Assembly (NCBI RefSeq): GCF_004364435.1 | Contig: NZ_SOCT01000004.1 | Span: 62,001 to 126,000 of the forward strand | Direction of reading: 5' to 3' | From: Pseudomonas sp. LP_7_YM | Lineage (GTDB): Bacteria; Pseudomonadota; Gammaproteobacteria; Pseudomonadales; Pseudomonadaceae | Length of the DNA: 64,000 nt | Shown here: positions 38,342 through 46,716 of the stretch, piece by piece | Position numbering within the stretch: position 1 is the stretch's first letter | Layout: every line of letters begins with the position of its first letter | Position numbers and translations under genes: made by a program | Notes under the pieces: generated by a model | Database searches by the model: none | The model's input: only the letters and a program-made list of their open reading frames with translations | What the model was told of the DNA's origin: nothing

Positions 38342-40201
38342 ATGCTCAAACGCATTGCCTGGCTGGCGCTCTGTGTCTGCGCCCCGCTTTATGCCGCGCC
38401 TCACGTCGACCCCGGTCGTTTGCAGCAACTGGCCGATTCCAGATTCTGGATTGCCATCGGCCACTATGAGTCCGGCAAGCTGGGCGGCTGGCGCAGCTAT
38501 GTCGACGACCCCAAATTCTTCCTTGCCGTCAATGGCGCCCATGACCCGGAAGCCGAACTCGCCGCGACCCTCGACGCGATCTATCGGCCTGTGGTCCACG
38601 GCAAGGAAAACCTGCATCCGCAATGCGTCTATCCCTCGCGCACCCGTTTTCTGCGCGACGAGCTGAAGCTTACAGACCTGCCCGCCGTGGACTGTCAGGA
38701 ATTCAACAAATGGTTTTCCGACGTGGCCCCGGACAGCACCGTATTGATCTTCCCCGCCGCGTACCTCAATAGCCCATCTTCGATGTTCGGCCACACGCTG
38801 CTGCGCATTGATCAGGCTGACGTACAGGCCAACAAGACCGCCCTGCTCAGCTACGCCATCAACTTCGGCGCCTACATCGAAGGCGCCGACAACAGCATTC
38901 TCTATGCCTGGAAAGGCCTGATGGGCGGCTATCCCGGCCTGTTCGCATTAGTGCCGTATCAGGAAAAACTCTCCGAATACCGCAGCCTGGAGAACCGCGA
39001 CCTGTGGGAATACCGCCTCAACCTGACCCCGGAAGAAACCCGGCGCATGGTCGAGCATGTGTGGGAACTCAAACAGATTCGCTTCGGCTATTTCTTTTTC
39101 GACGAAAACTGCTCCTACCGCTTGCTGGAGTTGCTGCAAGTCGCGCGTCCGAGCCTGAACCTGACGCCGCAGTTTCGTCTGACCGCGATTCCGACCGATA
39201 CCGTGCGCGCGGTCAAGGAGGCGGGGCTGGTGGAAAACATCGACTATCGCCCGTCCAGGGAGCGCGAGCTGCTCAGTCGCGCCGAGCCGCTCAGTCACGA
39301 TGAGAAGCAATGGGTGCTCAAGGTCAGCGCCGATCAGCAATTGATGCAGAGCCCCGAATACCTCGCCGTACCGAAGGACCGTCGGGCGTTGATTCAGGAC
39401 GCCGCCTACCGGCTCGAACGCTATCGCGCCAATGGCGAGGAACGCGACCCCGCCCGCTCGCAGCGCAGTTACGACCTGCTGCGGGCCATCAGCACCAATC
39501 CGCCGCCAGCCCTGGACATCGAGCGCCCAGGGCTGCCCGAAGACGGCCATGAATCACGCACCTGGCAACTGGGCGCCGGCGTCCGTGATGACAAGGCGTT
39601 CGCTGAATACGGCTTGCGCATGGCGTATCACGATCTCAACGACAACGCTTACGGCTTCCCGCTGGGCGCGCAGATAGAGATTCTGCAACTCAAGCTGCGC
39701 CAATACGAGAACAATAAGTGGCAGGTGCAGCGTCTGGACCTGGCCACCATCCGCTCTCTGACCCCGCGCAATGAATTGCTGCAACCCTGGTCATGGCAAG
39801 TGACAGGTGGCCTGGAGCGGGTATTGGGCAAACATGGCGACGAGAATCTGGTCAGCCACGTCAATGGCGGCGCCGGCGGCACCTGGAAACTGGGCGATGA
39901 CGTGCTGGGGTTCGCCTTGGGCACGGTGCGCATTGAACACAACAACGATTTCGACGCGCTGATCTCACCCGCCGCCGGGTTCGATTCCGGGATTTTATGG
40001 CGCAACCCGCTGGGTAATCTGAGTGTTGAGACCAAGGGCGATTACTTCACCAACGGCGAAGTGCGGCGCACTATCAGCCTGAATCAACAGTGGGAATTGT
40101 CGCGCAATCTTGGACTGAGGCTCAGCGCACAGCGTGAGTTCAGCCAACTGACCTCGCCGGTCAATGAAGTGATGCTGGAGTTGAAGTGGTATCACTATTG
40201 A
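38342..40201 (+). CDS. DUF4105 domain envelope protein
   Basis: 619 residues from ATG 38342 with a signal peptide (MLKRIAWLALCVCAPLYA). The Lnb-N-terminal-like DUF4105 domain lies at about 95-330: LIFPAAYLNSPSSMFGHTLLRI carries the Ser-Met-Phe-Gly-His block (NSPSSMFGHT), and YFFFDENCSYRLLELL carries a conserved Asn-Cys-Ser. These His/Cys motifs recall a papain-like catalytic site, but activity is unproven. The last 250 residues alternate polar and apolar residues like outer membrane strands (GDYFTNGEVRRTISLNQQWEL). Location in the outer envelope is inferred. Confidence 0.85.
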   Translation: MLKRIAWLALCVCAPLYAAPHVDPGRLQQLADSRFWIAIGHYESGKLGGWRSYVDDPKFFLAVNGAHDPEAELAATLDAIYRPVVHGKENLHPQCVYPSRTRFLRDELKLTDLPAVDCQEFNKWFSDVAPDSTVLIFPAAYLNSPSSMFGHTLLRIDQADVQANKTALLSYAINFGAYIEGADNSILYAWKGLMGGYPGLFALVPYQEKLSEYRSLENRDLWEYRLNLTPEETRRMVEHVWELKQIRFGYFFFDENCSYRLLELLQVARPSLNLTPQFRLTAIPTDTVRAVKEAGLVENIDYRPSRERELLSRAEPLSHDEKQWVLKVSADQQLMQSPEYLAVPKDRRALIQDAAYRLERYRANGEERDPARSQRSYDLLRAISTNPPPALDIERPGLPEDGHESRTWQLGAGVRDDKAFAEYGLRMAYHDLNDNAYGFPLGAQIEILQLKLRQYENNKWQVQRLDLATIRSLTPRNELLQPWSWQVTGGLERVLGKHGDENLVSHVNGGAGGTWKLGDDVLGFALGTVRIEHNNDFDALISPAAGFDSGILWRNPLGNLSVETKGDYFTNGEVRRTISLNQQWELSRNLGLRLSAQREFSQLTSPVNEVMLELKWYHY

Positions 40202-40263
40202 AGTGATCTGCTTTGCGCAGGGGCCAGGCGATGGCAGTGTTTTGCTACAGGCGCGTGATCACT

Positions 40264-40352
40264 GCGGGAGCGAATTCATTGGCCGGATGTTGGCATGCGC
40301 TACAGATTCATGTCGGCTGTGCCCGCCTCTCGCGAATGAATTCGCTGCCACA
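40264..40352. repeat. REP-type inverted repeat pair
   Basis: GCGGGAGCGAATTCATTGGC and CGCGAATGAATTCGCTGCC are inverted copies with about 45 bases between. The unit GCGAATTCATTCGCG is a well-known kind of Pseudomonas REP. It lies between the convergent DUF4105 and copZ-like genes. Confidence 0.75.
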
Positions 40353-40365
40353 GGTCACGCGCGGC

Positions 40366-40563
40366 TCACGCGACTTTTGCGCTATAACCCTCTCCCTCGA
40401 TCAACCCGATCACCTGCTCGGTAGCCAGCTGGCTTTGCACCTTCACCTCCCCTTTACCCAGATCAATCTGCACATCCGCAGCCGGGTCCTGAGCCTTGAT
40501 CGCGTTGGTGACCGCTTTGACGCAATGCCCGCAGGTCATGCCTTGAACGTTGAATACTTGCAT
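40366..40563 (-). CDS. copZ: Copper chaperone, CopZ-like HMA protein
   Basis: 65 residues forming a single heavy-metal-associated domain. The metal site GMTCGHC has Cys11 and Cys14. It would carry Cu(I) in the cytoplasm and pass it to the CopA ATPase. The ATG at 40563 has GAGGAG upstream; ten more codons are open before it. A CueR-type operator lies 64 bases before the start, like the one before copA, so both should respond to copper. Confidence 0.93.
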   Translation of the reverse strand: MQVFNVQGMTCGHCVKAVTNAIKAQDPAADVQIDLGKGEVKVQSQLATEQVIGLIEGEGYSAKVA

Positions 40564-40626
40564 GGCGTGTCTCCTCGGTTGAAGGTTGTACATTCAGGTG
40601 AATACAGCCGGACGTCGACATCTTTG

Positions 40627-40650
40627 ACCTTCCCACCGTGACAAGGTCAA
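40627..40650 (-). promoter_or_regulatory. CueR-type promoter/operator of copZ
   Basis: Minus strand: TTGACC (-35), a 19-base spacer containing the dyad ACCTTGTCACGGTGGGAAGGT and then AAAGAT as -10. The over-long spacer and ACCTT...AAGGT dyad are the mark of MerR-family copper regulators. Confidence 0.75.
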
Positions 40651-40732
40651 GTTTGTGCTGAACCTGCCGGGCTGGTATTCGACGGTGTGCTGAGCCAAAG
40701 TGTGACATCAACGAACATCAGGAGCATCGGCC

Positions 40733-41113
40733 ATGCGCTGGTCAGCCTTTCGCATTGCAGGTTTTATCGGTCTGTTGGCGTCCGCGTCCTGGGCTCAGGC
40801 CGGTCAGGATTATGGCGTGCTTATTATTTCGCGTGAGCGGCTCGAAATCCCTACGCCGTGCGAGATTGGCATTTTCCTTCAGGACCAGTTGATCGGTCGG
40901 CTGTTTCAGGAGGATTCCGCCTCATTCAACCTCCCGCCTGGCGATCAGTCGATCCGCCTGCGTGTGCTGGCTTCGCAGGTGCCCGGGTGCTCACCGGGTA
41001 TAGAGGCGCAGAACAACACCCGCGTGCACATCAATGCTGGCGACATCCTGAAATACCGCATCGCCTCCGGGCCAAACGGGATGTATCTGAAAAAGGCTGA
41101 CCTGAATTACTGA
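40733..41113 (+). CDS. Uncharacterised small exported protein between copZ and copA
   Basis: 126 residues with a signal peptide (about 1-23, ending WAQA). The mature protein begins GQDYGVLIISRERLEIPTPC, has two cysteines (in TPCEIG and PGCSPG) that could form a disulfide, and a beta-rich pattern. AGGAG is well placed before the ATG. Its start is about 83 bases from the copZ operator, divergent from it. I do not recognise the family. A copper-related role is only suggested by the neighbours; there is no Met- or His-rich motif. Confidence 0.78.
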   Translation: MRWSAFRIAGFIGLLASASWAQAGQDYGVLIISRERLEIPTPCEIGIFLQDQLIGRLFQEDSASFNLPPGDQSIRLRVLASQVPGCSPGIEAQNNTRVHINAGDILKYRIASGPNGMYLKKADLNY

Positions 41114-41360
41114 TCGACCCGACACCGAGCCATTTGAACGACCGCATTCACTAGCTCGTTCTCCCGCGCCCCGGTCTGCTAACCCGTGTCAAAGCCGCCA
41201 CCCTATTTCGTTTAGCAGCGAGGTCGTGGGTGGTTCCGCGCCGGATCAACTGGAAGCTCACTGACCGACGTCTGCCGCCACTGCGCGGCAGACTGCCTGT
41301 ACGCGTCCAGGACTCATCCTCCCCGCTCCGTGCATAAGCAATGATTTTTTAAACTGGCTG

Positions 41361-41391
41361 TTGACCTTGTCCGCGTGGCAAGGTTGATTCT
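41361..41391 (+). promoter_or_regulatory. CueR-type promoter/operator of copA-cueR
   Basis: TTGACC, 19 bases, GATTCT, with the dyad ACCTTG-N9-CAAGGT (41364-41384) inside the spacer. This is the classic layout for activation by copper-bound CueR. It starts 32 bases before the copA ATG, in the 309-base gap after the small exported protein gene; the rest of that gap shows no ORF or repeat I can support. Confidence 0.85.
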
Positions 41392-41422
41392 TGTTGGCAA
41401 CCGCTTCCAAGGAGTGCCCGGA

Positions 41423-43621
41423 ATGCCCAGTCCCGATACATTCGATCTGCCGATCACCGGCATGACCTGCGCCAGTTGCGCGGGACGCGTGGAGCGCGCA
41501 TTGCGCAAGGTCCCTGGCGTAAAAAATGCCACCGTCAACCTCGCCAACGAACGCGCCCACGTAGAAGTGATCGAGCAGATAGACCCGGCCAGCCTGATCG
41601 CCGCAGTCGATAAAGCCGGCTACGGCGCCAGCCTGGAGCAGGACCCCGCCGTTCAGCAAGCCGATCAACTCAAACGCCACGACAGCGAGCGCTGGCACCT
41701 TATCCTCGCCATCGTGCTCGCCTTACCACTTGTCTTGCCGATGCTGTTGCATCCCCTGGGCGTGCACTGGATATTGCCTGCGTGGGTGCAGTTTCTTCTG
41801 GCGACACCGGTGCAGTTCTTCCTGGGTGCGCGCTTCTATGTCGCAGCCTTCAAGGCCGTGCGTGCCGGGGCAGGCAACATGGACCTGCTGGTGGCGCTGG
41901 GCACCAGTGCAGGTTACGGCTTGAGCCTGTATCAATGGCTCGCCGCCAGCCCCGGCAGCATGCCGCACCTTTATTTCGAAGCGTCCGCCGTGGTCATCGC
42001 TCTAGTGTTGTTGGGCAAATACCTTGAAAGCAGCGCCAAACGCCAGACCGCCAGCGCGATTCGGGCGCTCGAAGCGTTGCGTCCGGAACGGGCTATTCAA
42101 GTCATCGATGGTGAGGAACGGGAGGTCGCGATCAGCGCGCTGAAAGTGGGTGATCAGGTGCTGGTCAAACCCGGCGAGCGCTTTGCGGTGGACGGCGAAG
42201 TCATCGAAGGCCAGAGCCATGCCGATGAGGCATTGATCAGCGGCGAAAGCCTGCCGGTCGCCAAGCAGCCAGGCGACAAGGTCACGGGTGGGGCCATCAA
42301 TGGCGAGGGTCGGTTACTGGTGCGCACGCAGGCGCTAGGTGCAGAGACAGTACTGGCGCGCATCATCCGCTTGGTCGAGGACGCACAGTCAGCCAAGGCA
42401 CCGATTCAAAAGCTGGTTGATAAGGTCAGTCAGGTATTCGTCCCCGTCGTCCTGCTCGTGGCGATCGTCACGCTGGTGGGCTGGCTGATGGCAGGGGCTT
42501 CGTGGGAGGCCGCATTGATCAACGCCGTGGCGGTGCTGGTTATTGCCTGCCCCTGCGCTCTGGGGCTGGCGACACCGACGGCGATCATGGCCGGCACCGG
42601 CGTGGCAGCGCGTTACGGCATTCTGATCAAGGACGCCGAAGCCCTGGAGCGTGCCCATGAAGTCACGGCAGTGGTGTTCGACAAAACCGGCACGCTGACC
42701 TCCGGCACGCCTCAAATTGCGCACTTCAGCGCGGTCGATGGCGACGAGAATGCCTTGGTGCAACGGGCTGGCGCGCTGCAACGGGGTAGCGAACATTCGT
42801 TAGCCAAAGCGGTGCTGGACATGGCCGATGAGCGTGGTCTTACACTGGAAAATGTGAGCAACAGCCGCTCCCTGGCTGGCCGCGGCATCGCCGGTACATT
42901 GCACGGCCGCGAACTGGCGCTGGGCAATCGTCGCCTGCTGGAGGAAAGCGAACTGTCTCCCGACGCGCTTGCTGGCAGCGCTCAACAATGGGAAGCAGAA
43001 GGCCGTACGCTGTCCTGGCTGATCGAGTTGACCCCCCAACGGCAAGTGCTCGGCCTGTTCGCCTTTGGCGACACACTCAAACCGGGCGCCGCGCAAGCTA
43101 TCGAACAGCTGACCGCGCGCCACATCAGTACCCACCTGCTGACCGGCGACAATCGCGGCAGCGCCAACGTCGTGGCACAGGCGCTGGGCATCAACGACGT
43201 ACACGCCGAGGTCCTTCCTGCCGACAAGGCAGCGACGATTATCACGCTGAAGAAAACCGACGTGGTCGCGATGGTCGGCGATGGCATCAACGACGCGCCT
43301 GCCCTGGCTGCCGCCGACATCGGCATCACCATGGGCGGCGGCACCGATGTCGCCATGCACGCCTCGGGCATCACCCTCATGCGCGGCGACCCTCGTTTGA
43401 TCCCTGCCGCGCTGGACATCAGCCGCAAGACCTACGCAAAAATCCGCCAGAACCTGTTCTGGGCCTTCGTCTACAACCTGATCGGTATTCCCCTTGCCGC
43501 CTTCGGCCTTCTCAATCCGGTGCTGGCGGGCGCAGCCATGGCGTTGTCCAGCGTCAGCGTCGTGAGCAATGCCTTGTTGCTCAAGACCTGGAAGCCGGAC
43601 GACACGGGAGATAAGCCATGA
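41423..43621 (+). CDS. copA: Copper-exporting P1B-type ATPase CopA
   Basis: CopA pumps Cu(I) from the cytoplasm across the inner membrane. Order: one N-terminal metal-binding domain (GMTCASC, Cys16 and Cys19), membrane helices, actuator motif SGESLPV, the ion-path motif CPC (IACPCALG), the phosphorylation site DKTGT, the His-Pro-type locus SEHSLAKAV, and [10 protein letters not shown]. 732 residues from the ATG at 41423, with AAGGAG upstream. It overlaps the cueR start by four bases, so the pump and its regulator are co-transcribed. Confidence 0.96.
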   Translation: MPSPDTFDLPITGMTCASCAGRVERALRKVPGVKNATVNLANERAHVEVIEQIDPASLIAAVDKAGYGASLEQDPAVQQADQLKRHDSERWHLILAIVLALPLVLPMLLHPLGVHWILPAWVQFLLATPVQFFLGARFYVAAFKAVRAGAGNMDLLVALGTSAGYGLSLYQWLAASPGSMPHLYFEASAVVIALVLLGKYLESSAKRQTASAIRALEALRPERAIQVIDGEEREVAISALKVGDQVLVKPGERFAVDGEVIEGQSHADEALISGESLPVAKQPGDKVTGGAINGEGRLLVRTQALGAETVLARIIRLVEDAQSAKAPIQKLVDKVSQVFVPVVLLVAIVTLVGWLMAGASWEAALINAVAVLVIACPCALGLATPTAIMAGTGVAARYGILIKDAEALERAHEVTAVVFDKTGTLTSGTPQIAHFSAVDGDENALVQRAGALQRGSEHSLAKAVLDMADERGLTLENVSNSRSLAGRGIAGTLHGRELALGNRRLLEESELSPDALAGSAQQWEAEGRTLSWLIELTPQRQVLGLFAFGDTLKPGAAQAIEQLTARHISTHLLTGDNRGSANVVAQALGINDVHAEVLPADKAATIITLKKTDVVAMVGDGINDAPALAAADIGITMGGGTDVAMHASGITLMRGDPRLIPAALDISRKTYAKIRQNLFWAFVYNLIGIPLAAFGLLNPVLAGAAMALSSVSVVSNALLLKTWKPDDTGDKP

Positions 43622-44004
43622 ACATCGGCCAAGCCGCCAAAAGCAGTGGCCTGAGTGCCAAGATGATTCGCTATTACGAGTCCATTGGCTTGCTTCCCGC
43701 CGCGACCCGCACCGACAGTGGCTATCGGTTATATGGGAAGGACGAGTTGCACACGCTCGCCTTTATCAAACGCTCCCGAGACCTGGGGTTTTCGCTGGAG
43801 GAAGTCGGCAAACTGCTGACCCTCTGGCAGGACCGCCAGCGGGCCAGCGCCGATGTGAAGGCTCTCGCTTGTCAGCACATTGCCGAACTGAATCGAAAGA
43901 TCAGCGAATTGGCAGGACTGCGGGATACCTTGCTGGATCTGGTAGCGCATTGTCAGGGAGATGATCGGCCGGAGTGTCCGATATTGAGGAATTTGGAGTC
44001 GTAA
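43618..44004 (+). CDS. cueR: Copper-responsive MerR-family regulator CueR
   Basis: CueR bends promoter DNA to activate copper export when it binds Cu(I). N-terminal winged helix ([26 protein letters not shown]), coiled-coil dimer helix, and the metal loop with Cys112 and Cys120 ([10 protein letters not shown]), the same numbers as in E. coli CueR. The 128-residue protein lacks the divalent-metal Ser-to-Cys position of zinc/mercury relatives as far as visible. Its likely targets are the two operators at copZ and copA. Confidence 0.95.
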   Translation: MNIGQAAKSSGLSAKMIRYYESIGLLPAATRTDSGYRLYGKDELHTLAFIKRSRDLGFSLEEVGKLLTLWQDRQRASADVKALACQHIAELNRKISELAGLRDTLLDLVAHCQGDDRPECPILRNLES

Positions 44005-44142
44005 CTGCTCTAGATGTGCGAATAACGTCAATTGCGAAACAGTCTGCTGAACGCAATGAACATCAACACTCACAATAATTATGAAAACATCCGCCAAGCA
44101 TTAACATCTTGATCCGATGCTCGCTGCGCACCGAGGGACAAA

Positions 44143-44162
44143 GCGCTGGCATCGGCCAGCGC
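44143..44162. terminator. Hairpin between convergent cueR and RIO kinase genes
   Basis: GCGCTGGC and GCCAGCGC pair around ATCG. On the minus strand TTTGT follows. It lies in the 173-base gap between the two stops. Confidence 0.5.
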
Positions 44163-44177
44163 CGTGTTCATCGCCCC

Positions 44178-45071
44178 TTACTGCATCCAGGGCGGAGGCG
44201 GTTCTTCAGCCTTGCCCGGTGGCGCCTCATCCTCTGCCTTTACAGCCTGACGCCGCGCCTCGTCGCGCTGCGCGGCTTCGATCTCGCGCAACACGCTACC
44301 AACGTCCGCGGCCTCATCGGTGTCCGCAAACTCGCCGGTGAGCACGGTCGTAGGCGACAAGGTGCCGGCTTCGTAATAGGCCCACATCTCCTTGGCGAAG
44401 CGGGTCTGCTTCAGTTCAGGGGCAAAGCGGCCGAAGTACGAAGCCATGTTGCCGACGTCGCGCTCAAGCATGCTGAACGCGTGGTTGTTGCCCGCAGCGT
44501 CCACCGCCTGCGGCAGGTCGATGATCACCGGGCCATCGGGCGACAGCAGCACATTGAACTCGGACAGGTCACCGTGCACCAGTCCGGTACATAACATCAG
44601 CACGATCTGTTGAATCAGGAAGGCGTGATACTCACGCGCTTGATCCGGATCGAGCGTGACGTCGTTCAAGCGTGGTGCTGCGTCGCCGTACTCATCGGAC
44701 ACCATTTCCATCAGCAGCACGCCCTCGAGGAAGTCGTACGGCTTGGGCACCCTGACGCCTGCGCTGGCAAGACGGAACAAGGCCGCCACTTCGGCGTTCT
44801 GCCACGCATCTTCGGTTTCCTTGCGCCCGAACTTGGACCCTTTGGCCATGGCCCGGGCCTGGCGGCTGTTGCGCACCTTGCGGCCTTCCTGATACTCGGC
44901 AGCCTGACGGAAACTGCGTTTATTCGCCTCCTTGTAAACCTTCGCGCAGCGCAGCTCTTTGCCACAGCGCACCACATAAACAGCCGCCTCTTTGCCGCTC
45001 ATGAGCGGGCGCAGCACCTCGTCTACCAGACCGTCTTCGATCAGGGGTTCAATGCGTTTTGGAGTCTTCAT
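44178..45071 (-). CDS. RIO-type (RIO1-like) serine protein kinase
   Basis: 297 residues. The RIO fold is recognised by SGKEAAVYVVRCG (nucleotide loop), CAKVYKE (catalytic Lys), the catalytic loop LVHGDLSEFNVL (Asp-Asn pair) and the metal motif VIIDLPQAVD, in which the usual Phe of DFPQ is Leu-Pro here. A charged, Pro-rich C-terminal tail (EEPPPPWMQ) follows. RIO kinases act in ribosome maturation in archaea and eukaryotes; the role of the bacterial type is not settled. Confidence 0.9.
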   Translation of the reverse strand: MKTPKRIEPLIEDGLVDEVLRPLMSGKEAAVYVVRCGKELRCAKVYKEANKRSFRQAAEYQEGRKVRNSRQARAMAKGSKFGRKETEDAWQNAEVAALFRLASAGVRVPKPYDFLEGVLLMEMVSDEYGDAAPRLNDVTLDPDQAREYHAFLIQQIVLMLCTGLVHGDLSEFNVLLSPDGPVIIDLPQAVDAAGNNHAFSMLERDVGNMASYFGRFAPELKQTRFAKEMWAYYEAGTLSPTTVLTGEFADTDEAADVGSVLREIEAAQRDEARRQAVKAEDEAPPGKAEEPPPPWMQ

Positions 45072-45368
45072 CAGCTTTTATTGGGGGTCCTTCGTTGCCA
45101 AACACGCGATTGTTGCTCGTTATACGGCAATCTTCCGCTAGCGAGTAGGGGCATATGTATTGAGTCATGGATTCAATTTCAAACCAGACGTTCCCAGGAT
45201 CGAGCCAAGCACCTTTCATGCCGGGCGCAGGATAGTCCAATCCTGGTGATGACAGGTGCGCCAGCTGTGAGCGGATATATCGCCCCGATCCCGCCAATCG
45301 GACGATGCCGGGTGCCGCGCGGGCATAAAAAGGGGTTTGGCAGGCGCTGGAGCGGCGGTCATTCGTGA

Positions 45369-46172
45369 TCACCTGAACAACTCCCCCGGAGTGAATCCGA
45401 ATAAACCCTTGAATGCCGCGATGAACGCTGACGTTGAGTCGTAACCACAATCAAGGGCCGTGCGGGTCACGCTGTCGCCCTCCTCCAATGCGTTGAGCGA
45501 AGCCAGCAGTCTTGCTCTCTGCCGCCAGCCTCTGAAACTCAAGCCCGTCTCGCGCTGGAACAAGCGCATCAGGGTCTTTTCCGACATGTTCAGGCGTGCT
45601 GCCCAGTAGGTAAGGGTGATGTTCTGGCTGGGCTCTTCGATCAGTTCGTTACACAGCGAAAGCAAGCGGGTATGACGTGGAAGCGGCAACGAAAAGCCGA
45701 CTTCCGGCAGGGTCACCAGTTGGTCGAGCAGTACCTGGACCAGTCGCGCTTCAGGGCTGTCGTGCTCAGGATAATCGGCGGGGAGCAGACAGAAGCTTTT
45801 GATCAGTTCGCGGACCAGGGGCGTGACCTCCAGCACGCGGCAGCGCTCAGGGGCCCCGCATGAATCCTGGGTGCGGATGTACAAACTGCGCATCTCGGCG
45901 CGGGTCGAAGTGACGACTTCGTGATCGAGCCCTGCAGGAATCCAGACGCCCCATTGGGGTGGGGCAAAAAAGCTGCCCTGCTCGGTCTGTACGCCAAGCA
46001 CACCGCTGATGGCATAGGAAAATTGCACCCAGTTGTGACGATGGGTGGGCGTCCAGGAGCCGGCGCTCAGGCTTTCGGCCCTCGCGTACAACGGACGCGG
46101 CAGATCCGCGAGCGCCGGGATAGAACGTTCGGTGTGCGGGCTGCGCGCGGGCAAGTGTCCTTTGGTCGGCAT
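45369..46172 (-). CDS. AraC-family transcriptional regulator with cupin sensor
   Basis: 267 residues from the ATG at 46172 (frame open to 46229). N-terminal cupin-type AraC binding domain (HRHNWVQFSYAISGVLGVQ, PPQWGVWIPAGLDHEV), then the double helix-turn-helix at about 175-265 with TYWAARLNMSEKTLMRLFQRE and DCGYDSTSAFIAAFKGLFG. This N-terminal layout is shared by regulators of small transporters and catabolic genes; the effector is unknown. It is followed by a 297-base gap before the RIO kinase, in which I see no gene. Confidence 0.88.
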   Translation of the reverse strand: MPTKGHLPARSPHTERSIPALADLPRPLYARAESLSAGSWTPTHRHNWVQFSYAISGVLGVQTEQGSFFAPPQWGVWIPAGLDHEVVTSTRAEMRSLYIRTQDSCGAPERCRVLEVTPLVRELIKSFCLLPADYPEHDSPEARLVQVLLDQLVTLPEVGFSLPLPRHTRLLSLCNELIEEPSQNITLTYWAARLNMSEKTLMRLFQRETGLSFRGWRQRARLLASLNALEEGDSVTRTALDCGYDSTSAFIAAFKGLFGFTPGELFR

Positions 46173-46716
46173 GAGCGGGCCTGATGTCGTGAAGCGGTAG
46201 TGTAGGGCCGGGCCTGTCTGATAATCCACTCACTGCGCCATGCTGCGACCCTTACATCTGCCGCCTTAGGCACATGCTGATCCAATTGAATCTGTCATCA
46301 CGGTGTGTGCCATTTTCATCTGGCAGTGCTGAGAGCCTCACGCTGAGGAAAAACGCGCCAGGCTGCGCCCTGTATGGCCTGCGTGGCCGGTCTGTTACGT
46401 TGCGTCACAACATCCGCCTGCGAAAGCGCCGAGAACCACATTGGCGTCAAACGCGACCTCGCCTTCTCCGTCGTCCATCTGATCGACATGGCCCGCGACT
46501 CACTTATCCATTCCTGTTGAAATCGCTGCTACCGCAGGATGCGGTGTATCGGCCAGCACGGTGGCGGTTGATAGACCGCTTTCGTCGGAGCAGCTGGGCC
46601 CTATGGACGAGGTCCACAGTATGCGTGTGCCCAAATGGTGTGGAGGAGCTGCTGTGGCGGTACACCTTGCATGCGATCCCGTGGGAACCGGCAGCAGCAC
46701 CAGCCTGTGTGTTATC
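46173..46716. other. Gene-free stretch of 544 bases
   Basis: Between the AraC gene and the thiolase stop. Several overlapping ORFs exist on both strands, none with a good ribosome site or a recognisable domain. A plus-strand segment near 46430-46520 reads NHIGVKRDLAFSVVHLIDMA before a stop and might be the remnant of a gene. Part of this region must hold the AraC promoter. Confidence 0.4.
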
